A stretch of 64,000 nucleotides of DNA from Rotaria socialis (taxonomy: Eukaryota > Rotifera > Eurotatoria > Philodinida > Philodinidae). This document shows, piece by piece, positions 47,159-59,972 of this stretch. The stretch lies in the NCBI GenBank assembly GCA_905331475.1, contig CAJNYU010004309.1, positions 1-64,000 of the forward strand, written 5' to 3'. Made by a program: the position numbers and the translations under genes. The notes beneath the pieces were generated by a model that had not been told where the DNA came from, made no database searches, and worked only from the letters and a program-made list of their open reading frames with translations. Every line of letters starts with the position of its first letter. Positions within the stretch are counted from its first letter, which is position 1.

Positions 47159-47673
47159 GCATTAAGCCAAGTACGTACTTAATTCAATATTTTAGAAAAA
47201 ATGAAGTAGGGGACATCATTTACTATGACACTAAATGCCTATATGACGAGAGTATGAAAGAAAAACCCCGTTTAACAAAACTGGTTAGTGATTTCCTAGG
47301 TCTATAGGAATTGAACGACGCGTGGCTTTCTTATCATTCATCAATATCAATACAACAAGAAGGATATTTACTTCTCTAGTGATTTAAACCAGTTTATCAG
47401 CAAGTTGAAGTTTATCCTAATTGTCGTTTTCAGTACGAGTATTATATTTCTGCTAGCTGTGGAGTATAAATGATAATAGGTTTTTGTTGGTAATAACAAT
47501 ACTGTTTGTCCGTCAACACTCGTCTGCTATCTTTTAGATTCTGATGAACTAAATTACCGCTAAACAGATGAATCCCATGGCAACTATTACCAAAACGTAA
47601 GGTTCTTCAAATTTTTTGAATGAGGGTAGGGTGTGGGTGTAAATTCGTAATGCATGTAGAAGATTCACATACT
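47159..47673. other. Intergenic, nothing recognised
   Basis: Spacer between two transposon remnants. A GGGTAGGGTGTGGGTGT tract lies near 47625. Confidence 0.35.
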
Positions 47674-47929
47674 CCCAGGTCGAACAGTCGGGCCTGAAAA
47701 CGACCGGTTCCAGTTAGTTCCGTTGATCTTGTGGAAGCAGTATTCCTGTTGGAAAATTTTCCGATGATTTCCGATTAATTTCTGCCGGAAAAGTCCGAAC
47801 GTATTTTTGACCGGAATACTGCTTCCATGTTCCAGCGATTTCCCGTGTTTTCCTGCAGGATATGATGACTTTCCCGCATATTCCCTGGAGTATCCTACGG
47901 GATCCGATGGCCGGAATGTTCTACTTGGG
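47674..47929. mobile_element. 256-bp CCGGAA-rich TIR element (best-preserved copy)
   Basis: It starts CCCAGGTCGAACA and ends TGTTCTACTTGGG, imperfect inverted termini. The interior is unusually GC-rich for the window and repeats CCGGAA/TTCCGG. Related copies are at 17489-17633 (strong similarity over 145 bases) and 56643-56918 (diverged). No transposase; no clear target duplication. Confidence 0.7.
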
Positions 47930-48389
47930 CTCACTCATACCGACATAAATATGACTACATTGAACGATACAGCTGATTTATATAGAAGATGTTAATAGTT
48001 GAGCATACAAAATGCATTATGCTTATTTTCTCTTTCTTCATGCTTCCTTACACGATCTTAACTTGTATATAATGATAAGGGTAATCATTTTCTCGATATA
48101 GAGGGTTTTTGAAGACGAAAAAAAAATATCAAATTCTACTTATCACGCTTTCCTTTTCCTTTTCTTTAAGAGCTATGAATCATATTTACTTTCTTATTTA
48201 TTTGCATTTTTCGCCCATTTTCTTTCTTTTCTTTTCTATATGTGTATACGAGTTGCAGTTTATAAAAACAAGAATCTACAGCACGTGGTCATATTGCATC
48301 ATTAAATTGAATCACTTCCGAATTAGAAAAAGTACAGTTCAACCTAATAGTTGGCTAGTTGGTATATATGGCAAAGATTTTCACTGGAA

Positions 48390-51300
48390 ATGAACGTTAC
48401 ATTTACAAATAAAGATATTTCGAAAATTCTTAATGAATTTTATCAATTAGTTCGCCATGGCAGATTGACTGAGATCGAAGCGTACCTTCATAAGAAGCCT
48501 GATGCGTACCATATGTTTTTGGTAACCGGCGTATTACATGACGAATCCTTCAGTCTACTTATGTTGGCCGCTCTTAATGGGCACGATGGAGTAGTACGTC
48601 TCATTCTTAATCGTACGCTAGCCGACAGGAAAAACATTGAACAAGAAGGATGCGTGCGCGACATGAAGGGATATTTAACAAAAAATGTAACTGCATTGTG
48701 GTGTGCACTCGATCGTAGACATTTTCGTGTGGCACGGACGCTGATAGATCTTGGTGGTGCTGATATCAATCATGGTCCACGATTTTCATTATTCGTTAAT
48801 GCTATCATGAGACGACGGTTCGATATTGTATATTATCTGGTCGAGAATGGCTATGCTGATGTTAACCAATCAGTGGTAAATGGTAATTACAATATCAGCA
48901 GTCTCTTTTTATGTGCAATCAGGGGTCTTACAGAAATTGCTGCCTATCTTATAGCGAGAGGGGCTAACATAGATTATCAGACACCCACGTCTCACTTAAC
49001 ACCATTGTTTGCTGCTGCTAGATGTGGCCATTTCGCAATAGTCCATTTACTTGTATCAAAAGGTGCTTCTTCTAACGTCAAAACTAGTTCTGATATTACA
49101 CCATTAATGGTTGCAGCTAAACATGATCACTTAAATACGGTAGAATTTTTACTTCGATATCATCATGATGAAACAACATTCGATGATCTAGAATTGACAG
49201 CTTCAGTTTTCATGCTTACAAACGGCGATGATCTACGTCCCAGAGCAGAAAAAATGATCAATTTGTTGCGCATTTCACTCCGTGCTCGTATACTATTTAA
49301 TAGGCCGAAGATTGTTTCTCAAGCAATACCGGCCTATGATAACCAGCGCGAATGCCAATATGAGAGTGAACTAGATCAAATTGCACACGATAATGGTCGT
49401 CTCTATGTTGAGGCACTCTTGATCAGAGAACGCATTCTTCTACCTCGAAAAGATGCAGAGTTATTTCAGCCATTACTCGAACATGCTATCGTGCTAGCTG
49501 AGCGAGCCGAGTTTGACTTGTGTCTAAATCTGATGATACACACATTTTATCTATACCAACAAATGGAACTTTGCACTGGTCTTCATCGTTTTGTATGGAT
49601 GTTTTGTAGAATGTTAGGTGCAAATATGCCAATTAATCCCACTCGATTTTTGGAGGTATGTCGTCTGGTATTCGAGCCATCGCAACAGAATACTAACGAA
49701 GTCAATATGGTGAATACTGTATACCTAGTGGCTATTGCAGCAAAGGTATGATTCGATTATTACATTAAAAAGCGAATATTTAAATCTAACTGTAGAAATA
49801 TTTTTCAATAGAGATAACTATTAATTGTGAAATTGAAAGGCGAGTTATTTCCGTATTCTTCAGAAACGTCGAGATCTTTGTGTAACAGAACGGTTCATTA
49901 TCAGTGAAGCATTTAGTGATAAAATGGAGACTGATTTTGTTTTCATTTTCTTTTTCTTACATATGTTAATCTAATAACGACTATAGTTTGCATCTTTCCA
50001 TTCATGAGAACCAATTTCATGGCGCTCTAGACAGCAATTCTATGTGAAGTTCACTGAAAATCATTCTATTTAGCTGGATATCAAGAGTGATTGCATTCAT
50101 ATATATCCCTCTAAGAAAATAGTACTAAATAAAAACATATTCTTACAAGTTTATCCTATTGAACTCCGTACATTAGCAAATGCAAAGATGTATGATATGC
50201 TCATGTTTGAAGCTCCCATAAAACATTTCTTTGATTATGAAAGCCGTTAAAGTCTTCGATAATTTGCTGTCTTTCCCTTTTGATAGCTTGATCAGGTAGA
50301 TGATGAAAATTATAGGTGCCTCGCAAACGATTCAAGAAGTAAAACTGCCAGCTACTAAGCTAAATGATTTGAAATAAATGTGGAAACTTCGGATTTCATC
50401 CGAGAGCTCTGTGTACTGCAAAAAAGTGCATGCGACATATGAGTCATTCTAGAATGTCTGAACACCAACATTATCATGAGAAACTAGGCAATTTGATTTC
50501 TGGATGCAGTTTTAGTGCATTTTGAGACGTTTTTTAGGCGATGTTTCGTTAGAAAGCTACGGTTTAGCTCAAAACTAATATCAGATTCGGAATCAGCGTT
50601 AAAAACTGAGTCGATTTATATATGTTGTAGGTAATTCTGAGAAAAAAAAGGTTTTTTTGAAAAATCCCTGTACCCCTCCTCAGGAATGGTCTGATGAAAA
50701 ATGACAATTTTTTTGCTAACTCAGCCATTTCTTGACGGATCCTTCTCATCTTCGAACTCGACCTAGATATTGATGAGACAATTCTGTGCACAAAATTTCA
50801 GCTCAATCGAATATAATTGTGAAGAGTTATCGAATAAACGGACGGACAGACGGACACACTGGCCGATTCTAGTGTACTCTTTTTTTTTTTTTGAGTACAC
50901 AAAAAAGATCGTTACGCATAACCATCTAACATGTTTAGTTGCAGATAATCGTTTTCTTATGTGTAGTCGCATCAACATTTGATCATCCTGAAATTTCATT
51001 GGAATGAAAGCCTTTATTTTGGAATAAAAAGTTTTGTCTCGAACATTGCATATTTCACTCACACTTGGCTTGAAAAACAAATACGAAAAGTGCTATAAAG
51101 TCGATGATACAGTAATCATAGTGCATTAGCTTGAGATTTAAAATGTGTTGCGAATGGATTAAAAACTGAATTGTATTCTTCAATTTTCTCAAGAGTGCCA
51201 ATTCCTAAAAACTCTACTATAGTATATGGTGCGACTCTAATCTACAAAATATGGTTCTCGACTATACTGAGAACACGGTTCCGCGAGAAAAAGCAAGCGT

Positions 51301-52534
51301 TGGTTGACACTAGAAAGTTGTCTTATTTATTTCCCTCGTCTTTTTCTAATAATGTCTTTTCCATGAGTCCTCCTCCTTTTTACATGTGTATATCTTCAAA
51401 AGACATATGCACTGTAGAAACCTAAAAGAAATATCTGAGTTGAACGATATGCCTTTGTATTAACTCAAAAACCTCCTCTACTATTCAGTATTGATCTTGA
51501 TAGAAAAAGACGAAATCCCGTTTTGAATATCATGAAAAAAGAGGAATTTATGCAAGTCATTCGGAACAGTTTGACTCTGTACGAATTTCGATTCAGTGTA
51601 TACCTCAATCCTTCAATCATAAAATGACCCGACTTGAATGATATTGATAAATGCCTATATGAATAAATTGAGTAGTATGTGTGTATTATAATCTATCTTG
51701 AATTTTAGGTTCTCGAACAAACAGCATTGTGTAATCAAGATCGTCATTCAATTATACAATGGATTAGAGATTTGTCTCGAGAGCAACGTCGAACAGAAAA
51801 ACAAGAAACCTTATTGCATTTGACCGTTGATATTCAGACATATTGGAATATTGATTATCGAGCTGCAGAAGTTAGACGTGTGTTAAAGTAAGTAAGCTTC
51901 AGTGAAAACTTCCTTGCACAAAGCGAATGAAATGTTTGCAACCAAAAAACAAATCAGTATCGGACTATTGATCAATATCGTTTCTATTGTTGATCTGATG
52001 ATCAACATTGAAAACGAACGATTAGGTGTATCCGGTTTTCTTAAGGTTTACCATAGTTTATTTTATTGAATAATATTTTTCTGCATTTTTAGATTTCCAA
52101 ATTTGGCTGCTACTCGACTTCTTGTTTGTTATGGGATGCGATGGATCGATTTAGATGCTGTTGATCAAGTGCAACGTAATACAGCTCTGCATAATATTTC
52201 CCAGAGTTGGATGTATGATGATAGTAAAGACAAAAAATCTATCATCGAACTGTTGATCAATGCAGGAGCTCATATAGATTTTGTCAATGCCAATGGTTAT
52301 ACACCTATCGACGTAGCTACCGATGATGAAACTCGCACTCTACTACGATCGAAACAGGTATTCCCTCGACTTAAGTGTCTTTGTGCCCGTGCTATTTCTG
52401 ATGAACGGATAGCATTCGATGGTCTGTGGCCAATGTCAACACCAATGCATACATTTCTACGTTTGCATGGTGGCTTCAAAAGAAAACGTTCCGTGTCAGA
52501 TCATAGTAGCATTTCGCGGGATCAAATTAATTAA
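48390..52534 (+). CDS. FEM1: FEM1 homologue, ankyrin-repeat substrate receptor
   Basis: Three exons at 48390-49745, 51709-51887 and 52093-52534 give 658 residues. I start at the ATG at 48390; the open frame extends further upstream but only from a TTG. Family knowledge: FEM1 proteins recognise C-degrons and recruit CUL2 ubiquitin ligase. Seen here: ankyrin repeats over roughly residues 45-270 (SLLMLAALNGHDGVVRLIL, VTALWCALDRRHFRVARTLI, TPLMVAAKHDHLNTVEFLL), a TPR-like middle with YVEALLIRERIL as in FEM1B, two further C-terminal ankyrin repeats, and the terminal LKCLCARAI with FLRLHGG. FEM1B or FEM1C could be closest. Intron 1 is 1963 bp and holds a repeat. Confidence 0.92.
50640..50910. repeat. 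Dispersed-repeat-like block in FEM1 intron 1
   Basis: The block contains ACGGACGGACAGACGGACAC (near 50837) next to a CAAAATTTCAGCTC segment and a run of about twelve T flanked by GAGTACAC/GTGTACTC inverted arms. Such GGACAGACGGACA tails recur next to transposons in many invertebrate genomes (memory). No coding sequence or element ends could be defined. Confidence 0.4.
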
Positions 52535-53672
52535 ATTGTGTGATGATGCGCGTAGCTAAACAGAATCTTGTTTCAAATAATGAAAATATCAAATCTATGG
52601 TAATCACTACCTGTTATTGATCTGCCAAATGTTTTATAACAAAAATACAGATTTATTAGACATATTCTTTGATTTAATCAAGAAATAAAACCTATCTACA
52701 TTATATTTTTCACGTTACTGAAAAATCGATAAATGTTGTTAATAAAAATGATACGTCATTGAATTTTCTTCTTTCAACATGCTGCCATCCTTACAGTAAT
52801 CATTATGAAAATTTATTTTGTTCAGTGCAATGAAGTAGTAGCGATGGACCTGTAAAAATGACTTATCAGTTGCATGTGCACATGATGTATATCATTTAAG
52901 TTCAATTATTTCTTAGGTATCAAGAATGCTAAGATTACAATTTAACATGAGTTTTCAAAATTTGGACGTACAAAGTACGATCCATTCGAATGCATGTATT
53001 TTTCGAGCAAGGTCATTATTTCTTACAATGAATTATCATGAAACTTACGTAAGTATCGATTCTTAGAACAAATCCTGTTATGTAAGTATTTTATTCAGCT
53101 TTAAAGTGCATTATAGGACTCATTAAAGTATGAGGTTACAAAAATTAGTGTCATCTGTCGTTAGCAATGGTGATTTTTACACATATTGGAATTCACATTT
53201 ACCCTCAGGGAATTCATGTAAACAGTAAAACCTGAAGTTGTTTTTTGGATGTCGCCTATGATGTATTCAGCAGAGAGAAAAAACATTGTTCAATAGAAAA
53301 TCTTCCTTGTGTAACTATGAATAATATAATATATGTGAATAAACCGTCACAGCAGTAATTCACTTCACAACATATATACTCATATAATGACTATAGGCTC
53401 TATTCTCATTAAATTTCCTATCAATACGTCTTGTTAACACTATGCTTTCCTCAGTATTCAACGTAATGGCATATTCAGAATGTAGATATGATTATAGGAA
53501 ATGCTTTCTTTCATTTGCACAGCTTCAGAAGCTTTATGCAATATTTGCCACACTTAAAATTAGCCAAACAAGATTTTCACCTGAGGAAAATATTTATTTT
53601 ATAGAATATGATCAATATACAATGAGAAATATTCCATATATAGTTTTACTTAAATGCTGTGATAAAAGTTCT
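52535..53672. other. Intergenic, nothing recognised
   Basis: AT-rich spacer between the convergent FEM1 and arginase genes. Confidence 0.4.
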
Positions 53673-54633
53673 TCACCAATCAATAAAGAATTTGATAACA
53701 TCAAGTGTATGGTCGAGTGAACGCCGACGCTCTTCCTCATTAGCACCCAAACTCAAATTAAGTTCAGTCACATCGAGTGAAACAAGTTTGTTGTATTCAG
53801 TTACTGCTTTAATCAATTCTTTGACATGTGAACATTTAATTCCACCATCAGCTGTAGTCCCAGTGCTAGTGATTTCGGTGCTAGGATCTGTGGAGTCTAC
53901 GTCCCATGAGATATGAACTGTCTTTCCTTCTCCGATAAAGTTCTTTACGAACTCCCGTACGTGGAATTCACTATCTGTTGCCAGTTGTGCCGGCGTAACT
54001 GTGCAAATATTCAGTTTTGCAATTGTTTCTATTTCGAATGGATCGAGATCTCGAATACCAATGTAAGCCAAATGCTGGTGATTGAGATGAACGGTCATAG
54101 GAAAAGCATTATCTTTATCTATTCCTAAAATGAAAGATAATGGCATCCCATGAAAATTTCCCGATGGTGACGAAGCTCTCGTATTCAAATCAGCATGTGC
54201 ATCAATCCAGATTACTAGAGAATCCTTTGGATAAGCCGTCAGAAAGGCAGATACAGTACCAAGACCCATAGAATGATCGCCACCAATATTCAGTGTCTTG
54301 TCATTCTCACGCAGCGATTGAAGAACCAATTCTCGAAGAGCTAAATTAACTTCAAAAACATGTTTCTCTTTATGGGAATCGTCTTGCATTTTGTTTAAGT
54401 TGCGAATCTTGGGAGAATCATAGATGCGCACGCTTTTTGATTCTTTCTGAGCTATGGCAGATATACTTTCCAACAAACAATCTGGTCTAAATACATTATA
54501 AAGACAATATTAAAGTAAGCTGCTACATTTTTCTTTCTAGCAATATTCACGTCTGATCAACACCATCTTTACGTTGACCAAGTTTGCATGGATATTGTAC
54601 GATTCCAATGGCTGATTTTGTCACTGGCAACAT
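53673..54633 (-). CDS. ARG: Arginase
   Basis: Two exons at 54633-54551 and 54486-53673 give 298 residues; the first exon supplies KSAIGIVQYPCKLGQRKDGV, equivalent to the IGIIGAPFSKGQPRGGV start of animal arginases. Family knowledge: a binuclear manganese enzyme that hydrolyses arginine to ornithine and urea. Seen here: GGDHS at residues 96-100, DAHADLN from 123, the SGNFHG histidine at 140, metal-ligand aspartates in SWDVDSTDP at 223 and 225, and the glutamate in DVTELN at 269. All metal ligands are kept. It is about 20 residues shorter at the C terminus than human ARG1. Agmatinase is less likely given the GQ-x4-GV start and SGNFHG. Confidence 0.9.
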
Positions 54634-55847
54634 ATTTTAATGATACCAAAATTAAAGATATGTCGATCAATAAAGATATCAAAGTAGAAATTCTCAAATC
54701 GTTTTTAGCATTTCAATTTAGTAGCATACTTTGTATTTATATTTGCATGGAAGCGATCGGGATAGTGACTCATCCAGTAAATTATACGAAACCTTGTGCT
54801 TCTTATGCGCAATAGCATATTTCTCTCTCACAGCTTTCATAGTCGTGTGTAGGTGACTATTGCGTTCATTAATTGATTTTTTTAAGTCACCTATATTGAA
54901 GAACAAGAAACGACAGTAGCAACGAAAACTCAAGAACATGCAAGCTGAAATAGAAGCAAAAAATTATATAGATCTGAATGGTCCTATTAGTCAAATCAAA
55001 CGAAAACTAGCACATGACAAATATGCAAACATTTTTTCTTGCGATTCTGTTTTTTTTATTGGCTATTTATAATAGCTATACACCATTATGAAACATTGAA
55101 AGCACTATTTTACGCAGTTGAGAGATTTGATGTAAAGCGTATGACAGGAAAAGTAAATAGTACTTAGAAAAACAGGGGGTGTGGCTGTGGATGTTTTCAT
55201 TTTCTTTTCTATGCATACGCACGAAGTGAAAGACGAAATTGTCCTAATCATGCCATTCAGTTGGCAATATTGTTGAATTTTCACGAAAGTGCCGCATTGA
55301 TAATTAATAATAGCTATTCTATTGTTCTTTTTTCACCAGAATTACGCCAATACTATATCTGCTAGAGTTGCAATGTATATGTCCTAGACTGAAAGCATAG
55401 GGTCCAGAAAAAGAAATTCGCAGTTATCTGTCTTTAACATTTTCTACAAATCATTTTAGCCCAATTAGATGTTTTTTTTAGAGTTTAGCGAAAGTTCAAT
55501 TAAGTATCAACTAAGGAGGTATAGAGATATTTGACATACCTATATATAGATAAATTAATCTTTGAGTACACCATGAATGATCTATATTTTTAATGCTCAC
55601 ATAATATTCATAATCATTGAAGACTATTTGCAGTGCAAATTAGATCGGAGAGTTTCCTTTTTTAAATGGTATGCGCATCATTCTAGCAAGTTATTCTCTG
55701 TCCGTCGTGGCACAAATACTTGTGCAATTGCTCTGTGTTTATGCAAAATCTCATTTGTTGTTTGCATCCATTATGAATCATCGATTAGCTACATAAAAGG
55801 TTGTTAGTGTGTATGCAGTTGTGAATGACTATGAAATTTACTGCGAT
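54634..55847. other. Intergenic, nothing recognised
   Basis: AT-rich sequence upstream of arginase, presumably with its promoter. No supported genes. Confidence 0.4.
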
Positions 55848-56067
55848 ACTAACTACTTTAATAGTGACTTGATTAATTTATCCCATCTAACTTGGTAACC
55901 ATCTGAGTTGGTAACCAACTGACTTCGTAACCAAGTCAATTATATCTGTTGTCTTGTTCAAACAGATGCCAATAGGTGTAGACGTGGGTGTGGGTGTGGG
56001 TTATCAATTCAGATGATTACCAAGTCAGATGGGGTTAATTAATCAAGTCACTATTAAAGTAGTTAGT
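55848..56067. mobile_element. 220-bp inverted-repeat element with internal short repeats
   Basis: The ends are inverted copies over about 30 bases (ACTAACTACTTTAATAGTGA at the left, its reverse complement at the right), and the arms continue imperfectly with AACTTGGTAACC against a right-side GATTACCAAGTC. The left arm holds three near-tandem copies of a TGGTAACCAACTGA-like unit. The loop contains CGTGGGTGTGGGTGTGGG. No coding capacity. MITE-like, superfamily unknown. Confidence 0.72.
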
Positions 56068-56642
56068 TAGGATAAAATTCTATATCTTGAATGGATCAAA
56101 TTTGATTCGATATTTTTCGGTCAAGATTTTTATTCGACGAAGTTGGAGTCGGCGGAAATAATAGTCGGCGAAAATAAAATTGGGCGAAGCTGTACTAATT
56201 CGAGAATGGCTGGAAATGCCAGGGAATGCCCGAATGAGTTTTTCTCCCCTTGAATATAACTGTCGATGAATATCTCGTTTGTACTAAAGTTACATCTTTT
56301 TTTGAAAGTCATAATTTAAAAGATTAAATATAAATTGTTACAATCATTTGGATTCAACTTTACCAATGAAAAAAATGAACAATTATTTAGTCTCATGTAA
56401 TGAAATGTAAAGAAAAACAGTACATGCATTAAGCTTCTTAAAAATACACCTCACTTGAAATTTCATGTGATGAATGAAAATTTCTCTATTTTACTTTGCA
56501 AAATTTATGCCGTAACTATCTTCTTTATGAACAACTGGAAATTCTTTTGTTGTAAAAATAATAAAGTTTTGCTAAATAATTTTACATGATGTAGATCAGA
56601 ATTTCTGATGATTCGCGAATTTATTGTTGATGAAGACTATCG
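56068..56642. other. Intergenic, nothing recognised
   Basis: Contains GTCGGCGGAAATAATAG/GTCGGCGAAAATAAAAT near-repeats at about 56148-56180 but no definable element or gene. Confidence 0.35.
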
Positions 56643-56918
56643 TCCAGGACGATGATTCCTGTAACAGTATTCCATGAATTTCCGGCGAAAAACCGCAGGA
56701 AACTCGCCGTTTTCTGCGAGAACCCACCAGGAAATACCAGGAATTCCACGCAGAAATCCTGCAACCGTATCCGGCTGCCAGCTTTGACAGGTTCCTGTCG
56801 GTTCCGCGCGGAACCGGATAAATCCAGTCATCGAATCCGTTCACCGGAATACTGCTACCATGAAATCTCCAGAATACCACAGAACCGGCAGTTTCCGTGC
56901 CGGATTGCTCGACCTGGG
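56643..56918. mobile_element. 276-bp GC-rich TIR element related to the CCGGAA family
   Basis: It starts CCAGGACGATGATTCC and ends so that its reverse strand reads CCCAGGTCGAGCAATCC, giving imperfect inverted termini like the element at 47674-47929. The interior repeats CCGG, GGAACCGG and GGAATACTGCT, the last shared with the other copies. Much more GC-rich than its surroundings. Open frames across it are artefacts of composition. Confidence 0.6.
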
Positions 56919-57552
56919 CGATAATGAAACCAACTGATTCACAGATATGTTTACATGATCATTTTTGGATTTTATATGTATGTGTGCTTCCTTAGCTATA
57001 TTTGTTTTTTTGTAAGATTTAGTACTAATCTAGACTCAATGCATTCTAAAATTCAACTGCTATCATCCAATATTTCGCTACAAAATCATAGCATAAGAAG
57101 TTTCCTACAAAGGAATGGAATATATTTGAAATAAATCATTTTATCACAAGTTCATTCGGCCGCTTATTGCCATACTATGTATTGTGATTAATGTGAGAAT
57201 AGAGTCAAGAAAACTATATCAGCCCAGTATCGGTAATGGAACGACTTCACTCAATATAATAATTCACATACCTGTATATATGTACTCGAGAAAGCGCATC
57301 CTGGACAACTAAGACCACATATGTATGCATTGTAATCAACGAAAGTTATTCTCAAACATAAATACAACATATCATTCATGTTTCACCAGGTATACATTTT
57401 TATTACAAGCTGAGAAGAAATTAAATAAATAAGAAATAAATTAAATAGATATAGGAGAACATATTTTTGCACAAAAACAAATCAGAAGACCAATGTTGAT
57501 TCGAAACGATAAATATTTATATACGCTACAATATGTTTGCATATGCATCGAT
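56919..57552. other. Intergenic, nothing recognised
   Basis: AT-rich sequence downstream of the ABCG2-like gene. Confidence 0.4.
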
Positions 57553-59972
57553 TTATTTTGTTTTCTTCATACGACGTAATTGAATATAGGTTAGAGTTAG
57601 AAAACCCAACATAATACCAGCTAAAGCTACAAAATTCTTCCATAAATCCCATTCTGATGTATATTCAATTTTTTGATCTTTCAAAATTGTTTTGCCATCA
57701 AGTGGACAAATATTTGTATTATTTTTTAAACAAAGTTGCAAACCACTAAATTCATTAATACTGAATATGTTTGTTGAATATCGAAATATACTAATCCATT
57801 TGATCCATGAAAGAAATATCACAACTGAGTCGACTTCGACCAAATATCCACTAAATACTAATGTTAATACACAAAACATAGCTGCAACGACGTTGGCAAC
57901 TCCTATGTAAATGATTGAAAAATAGACTCGAATTTTAGAAGAGAAAAATTGCTTACCAAATACCTCCACACTAGCAGAAACAACAAAACACAATGAAGAT
58001 GAGCAGAGTGTAGTAGCCAAAATTCCAAAGAAGAAAATAAAATATTTTGCAGCTGTTTGTTGAAAACCTATCGAGAAATAGGCAATCACCGAGAAAAGAA
58101 CTGATGGAATCGTTCGTAATGGAATAATATCGCAGATTAATTTTGATATGAAATAAGTTGATACATGATAGTAACCACTGGCATTCTCATGTTGAAATAA
58201 TTGACGTTCTCTAATAAAAATATCGAGTGCCGATAGACTGCTGAATACTTGATTAGTAGCAATGAAAAAAATGGCACCAATACGATTTTTTAATCCAGTA
58301 TCCATTGATCGATCTGTATTCATGTAGATTAAACCAATCAATATTCCTAAAAATACTGACATAATCGTCTGTACACCGATGAGACCCGGATTTCGAAATG
58401 CATTCCGAAGTGTTCGTTGTGATACATAGAAAATTTCATGTAGACGTGATTTATCTGGCAATCGATCTTTAAGGCGCATAACGATTGATGAATCATTGCA
58501 TAAAGAATTCATGCTATCGATTTGTTTTTTCATATTAGTATAGATGGATGATTGAACATAGAAGTTATGTAAATCTTGAGCCAATTGACTTTTATTTTTA
58601 TCTGGTTTGTTCGTGTCTGACAATTCGGTCGATAGTAATGCTGATCGATAATCACCTTGACATATGTCGAGAATAAAATCAGCCGGATTGTCGTGTTGTT
58701 CACAAGTGAAACCGATAGATGTGAAAAATTGAAGAACATCATTAGCTGGACCATGATAAATGCAATGACCAGCAGCAATCACAAAGAGAGTATCGAACAA
58801 TTTGAATATTGAATAACGAGGTTGATGAATCGAGAAAATGATTGTACCTTTAGGAAAGAAGATAAAAATCAATATAATTTTATGAACAGGTAAGAAACAC
58901 ACGTCCTGATCGAGATAATTGATGAAGATATTCCATGATATTGCGAGCTGTTGATGAATCGAGACCTGCACAGAATGTGTAAATAAAATCGTACATAAGT
59001 ATATCGGGAGATCATTAAAAAAATGGCAGTACATAAACTATGAAGTATTTTCTTACAATCAAAACACTTCATAGAAACCTAACATAAGTATGTCGTTAGG
59101 AAAGATTGTACTTTTGAAAAACAATTTATCTAAAGAAATTTAGCTTTCTTCGTTAATCAATCTATTATTTTGATATATTCGAAAACGAATTTCTCGAAGT
59201 TATTTATTTCATAGCATCTTGAAGACTGCTATCTTTCTAATGCAACAACTACAAATTTATGTATAGTCTTCAAGGACAATCAACTTTATAGGTTTATAGA
59301 TTTGCATTATTTACCTGTCGTTGGTTCATCTAAGAAGAGAACATTGGGTGAAAGAACAAGTTCCATTCCAATATTTGTTCGTTTTCGTTCTCCGCCTGAT
59401 ATGCCACGTTTAAATTCAGTGCCAACAACTGAGTTTGCACACTTTTCTAATCCTAATTGTACAATAACTTCATCGACAATTTGATTTTTTTCACTGGAAG
59501 ATAATTTTGTTGATAATCTGACATTAGCTGAAAACATTAAATTTTCTTTCACGGTCAAATTTCCACTAACGACATCATCTTGAACAACATAACCAACTTG
59601 ATATTTGAAATCAGATGCTTGTGGTTCTCCATTTATTAAGACCTGTCCTTCGAGACCTTGTCGATCTTTTCTATCGGCTAAAATATCCAATAAAGATGAT
59701 TTGCCACTTCCTGTCGATCCCAATATGGCATTCATGCCTTGTTTAAAAATTCCACTCATATTATTAAGTATATATTGTTGTTTCTTTTTTAAACATGGCA
59801 TTGGTAGGATATTACAGCATTGCTGTGATTTTAATGTATAGTTTAATGAATGAAAACTTATGACAGGTCTCTGGTGGTGTCCATCGTTATCGGAAGTTAA
59901 TTTTGTTAACATTTGACCACTTTCTACGCCTATGGATAACGATTGGCTGTTCGAATTTCTAAAGATAGACAT
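57553..59972 (-). CDS. ABCG2: ABCG2-like half-transporter
   Basis: Four exons at 59972-59315, 58965-58903, 58847-57957 and 57902-57553 give 653 residues (human ABCG2 has 655). The ATG lies one base after a CTTTTAG acceptor. Family knowledge: ABCG2 dimers export xenobiotics, urate and porphyrins across the plasma membrane using ATP. Seen here: Walker A GSTGSGKSS at residues 85-93, YVVQDDVVSGNLTVKENL with the Q-loop, signature ISGGERKR from 191, Walker B LFLDEPTTGLDSS from 212, H-loop SIHQPRYSIFKLFD, and NPADFILDI, followed by six predicted spans in the C-terminal half including FFIATNQVFSSLSAL. The 63-base second exon encodes the D-loop region. All nucleotide-binding motifs are intact. Confidence 0.95.

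Noticed and set aside
48351..48389. Upstream extension of the FEM1 frame by 13 codons
   Set aside because: It would start at TTG; the first ATG in frame is at 48390 and gives the expected FEM1 N terminus.
56596..56924. Overlapping 60-95-codon frames on both strands
   Set aside because: They lie within a GC-rich inverted-repeat element and reflect its composition.
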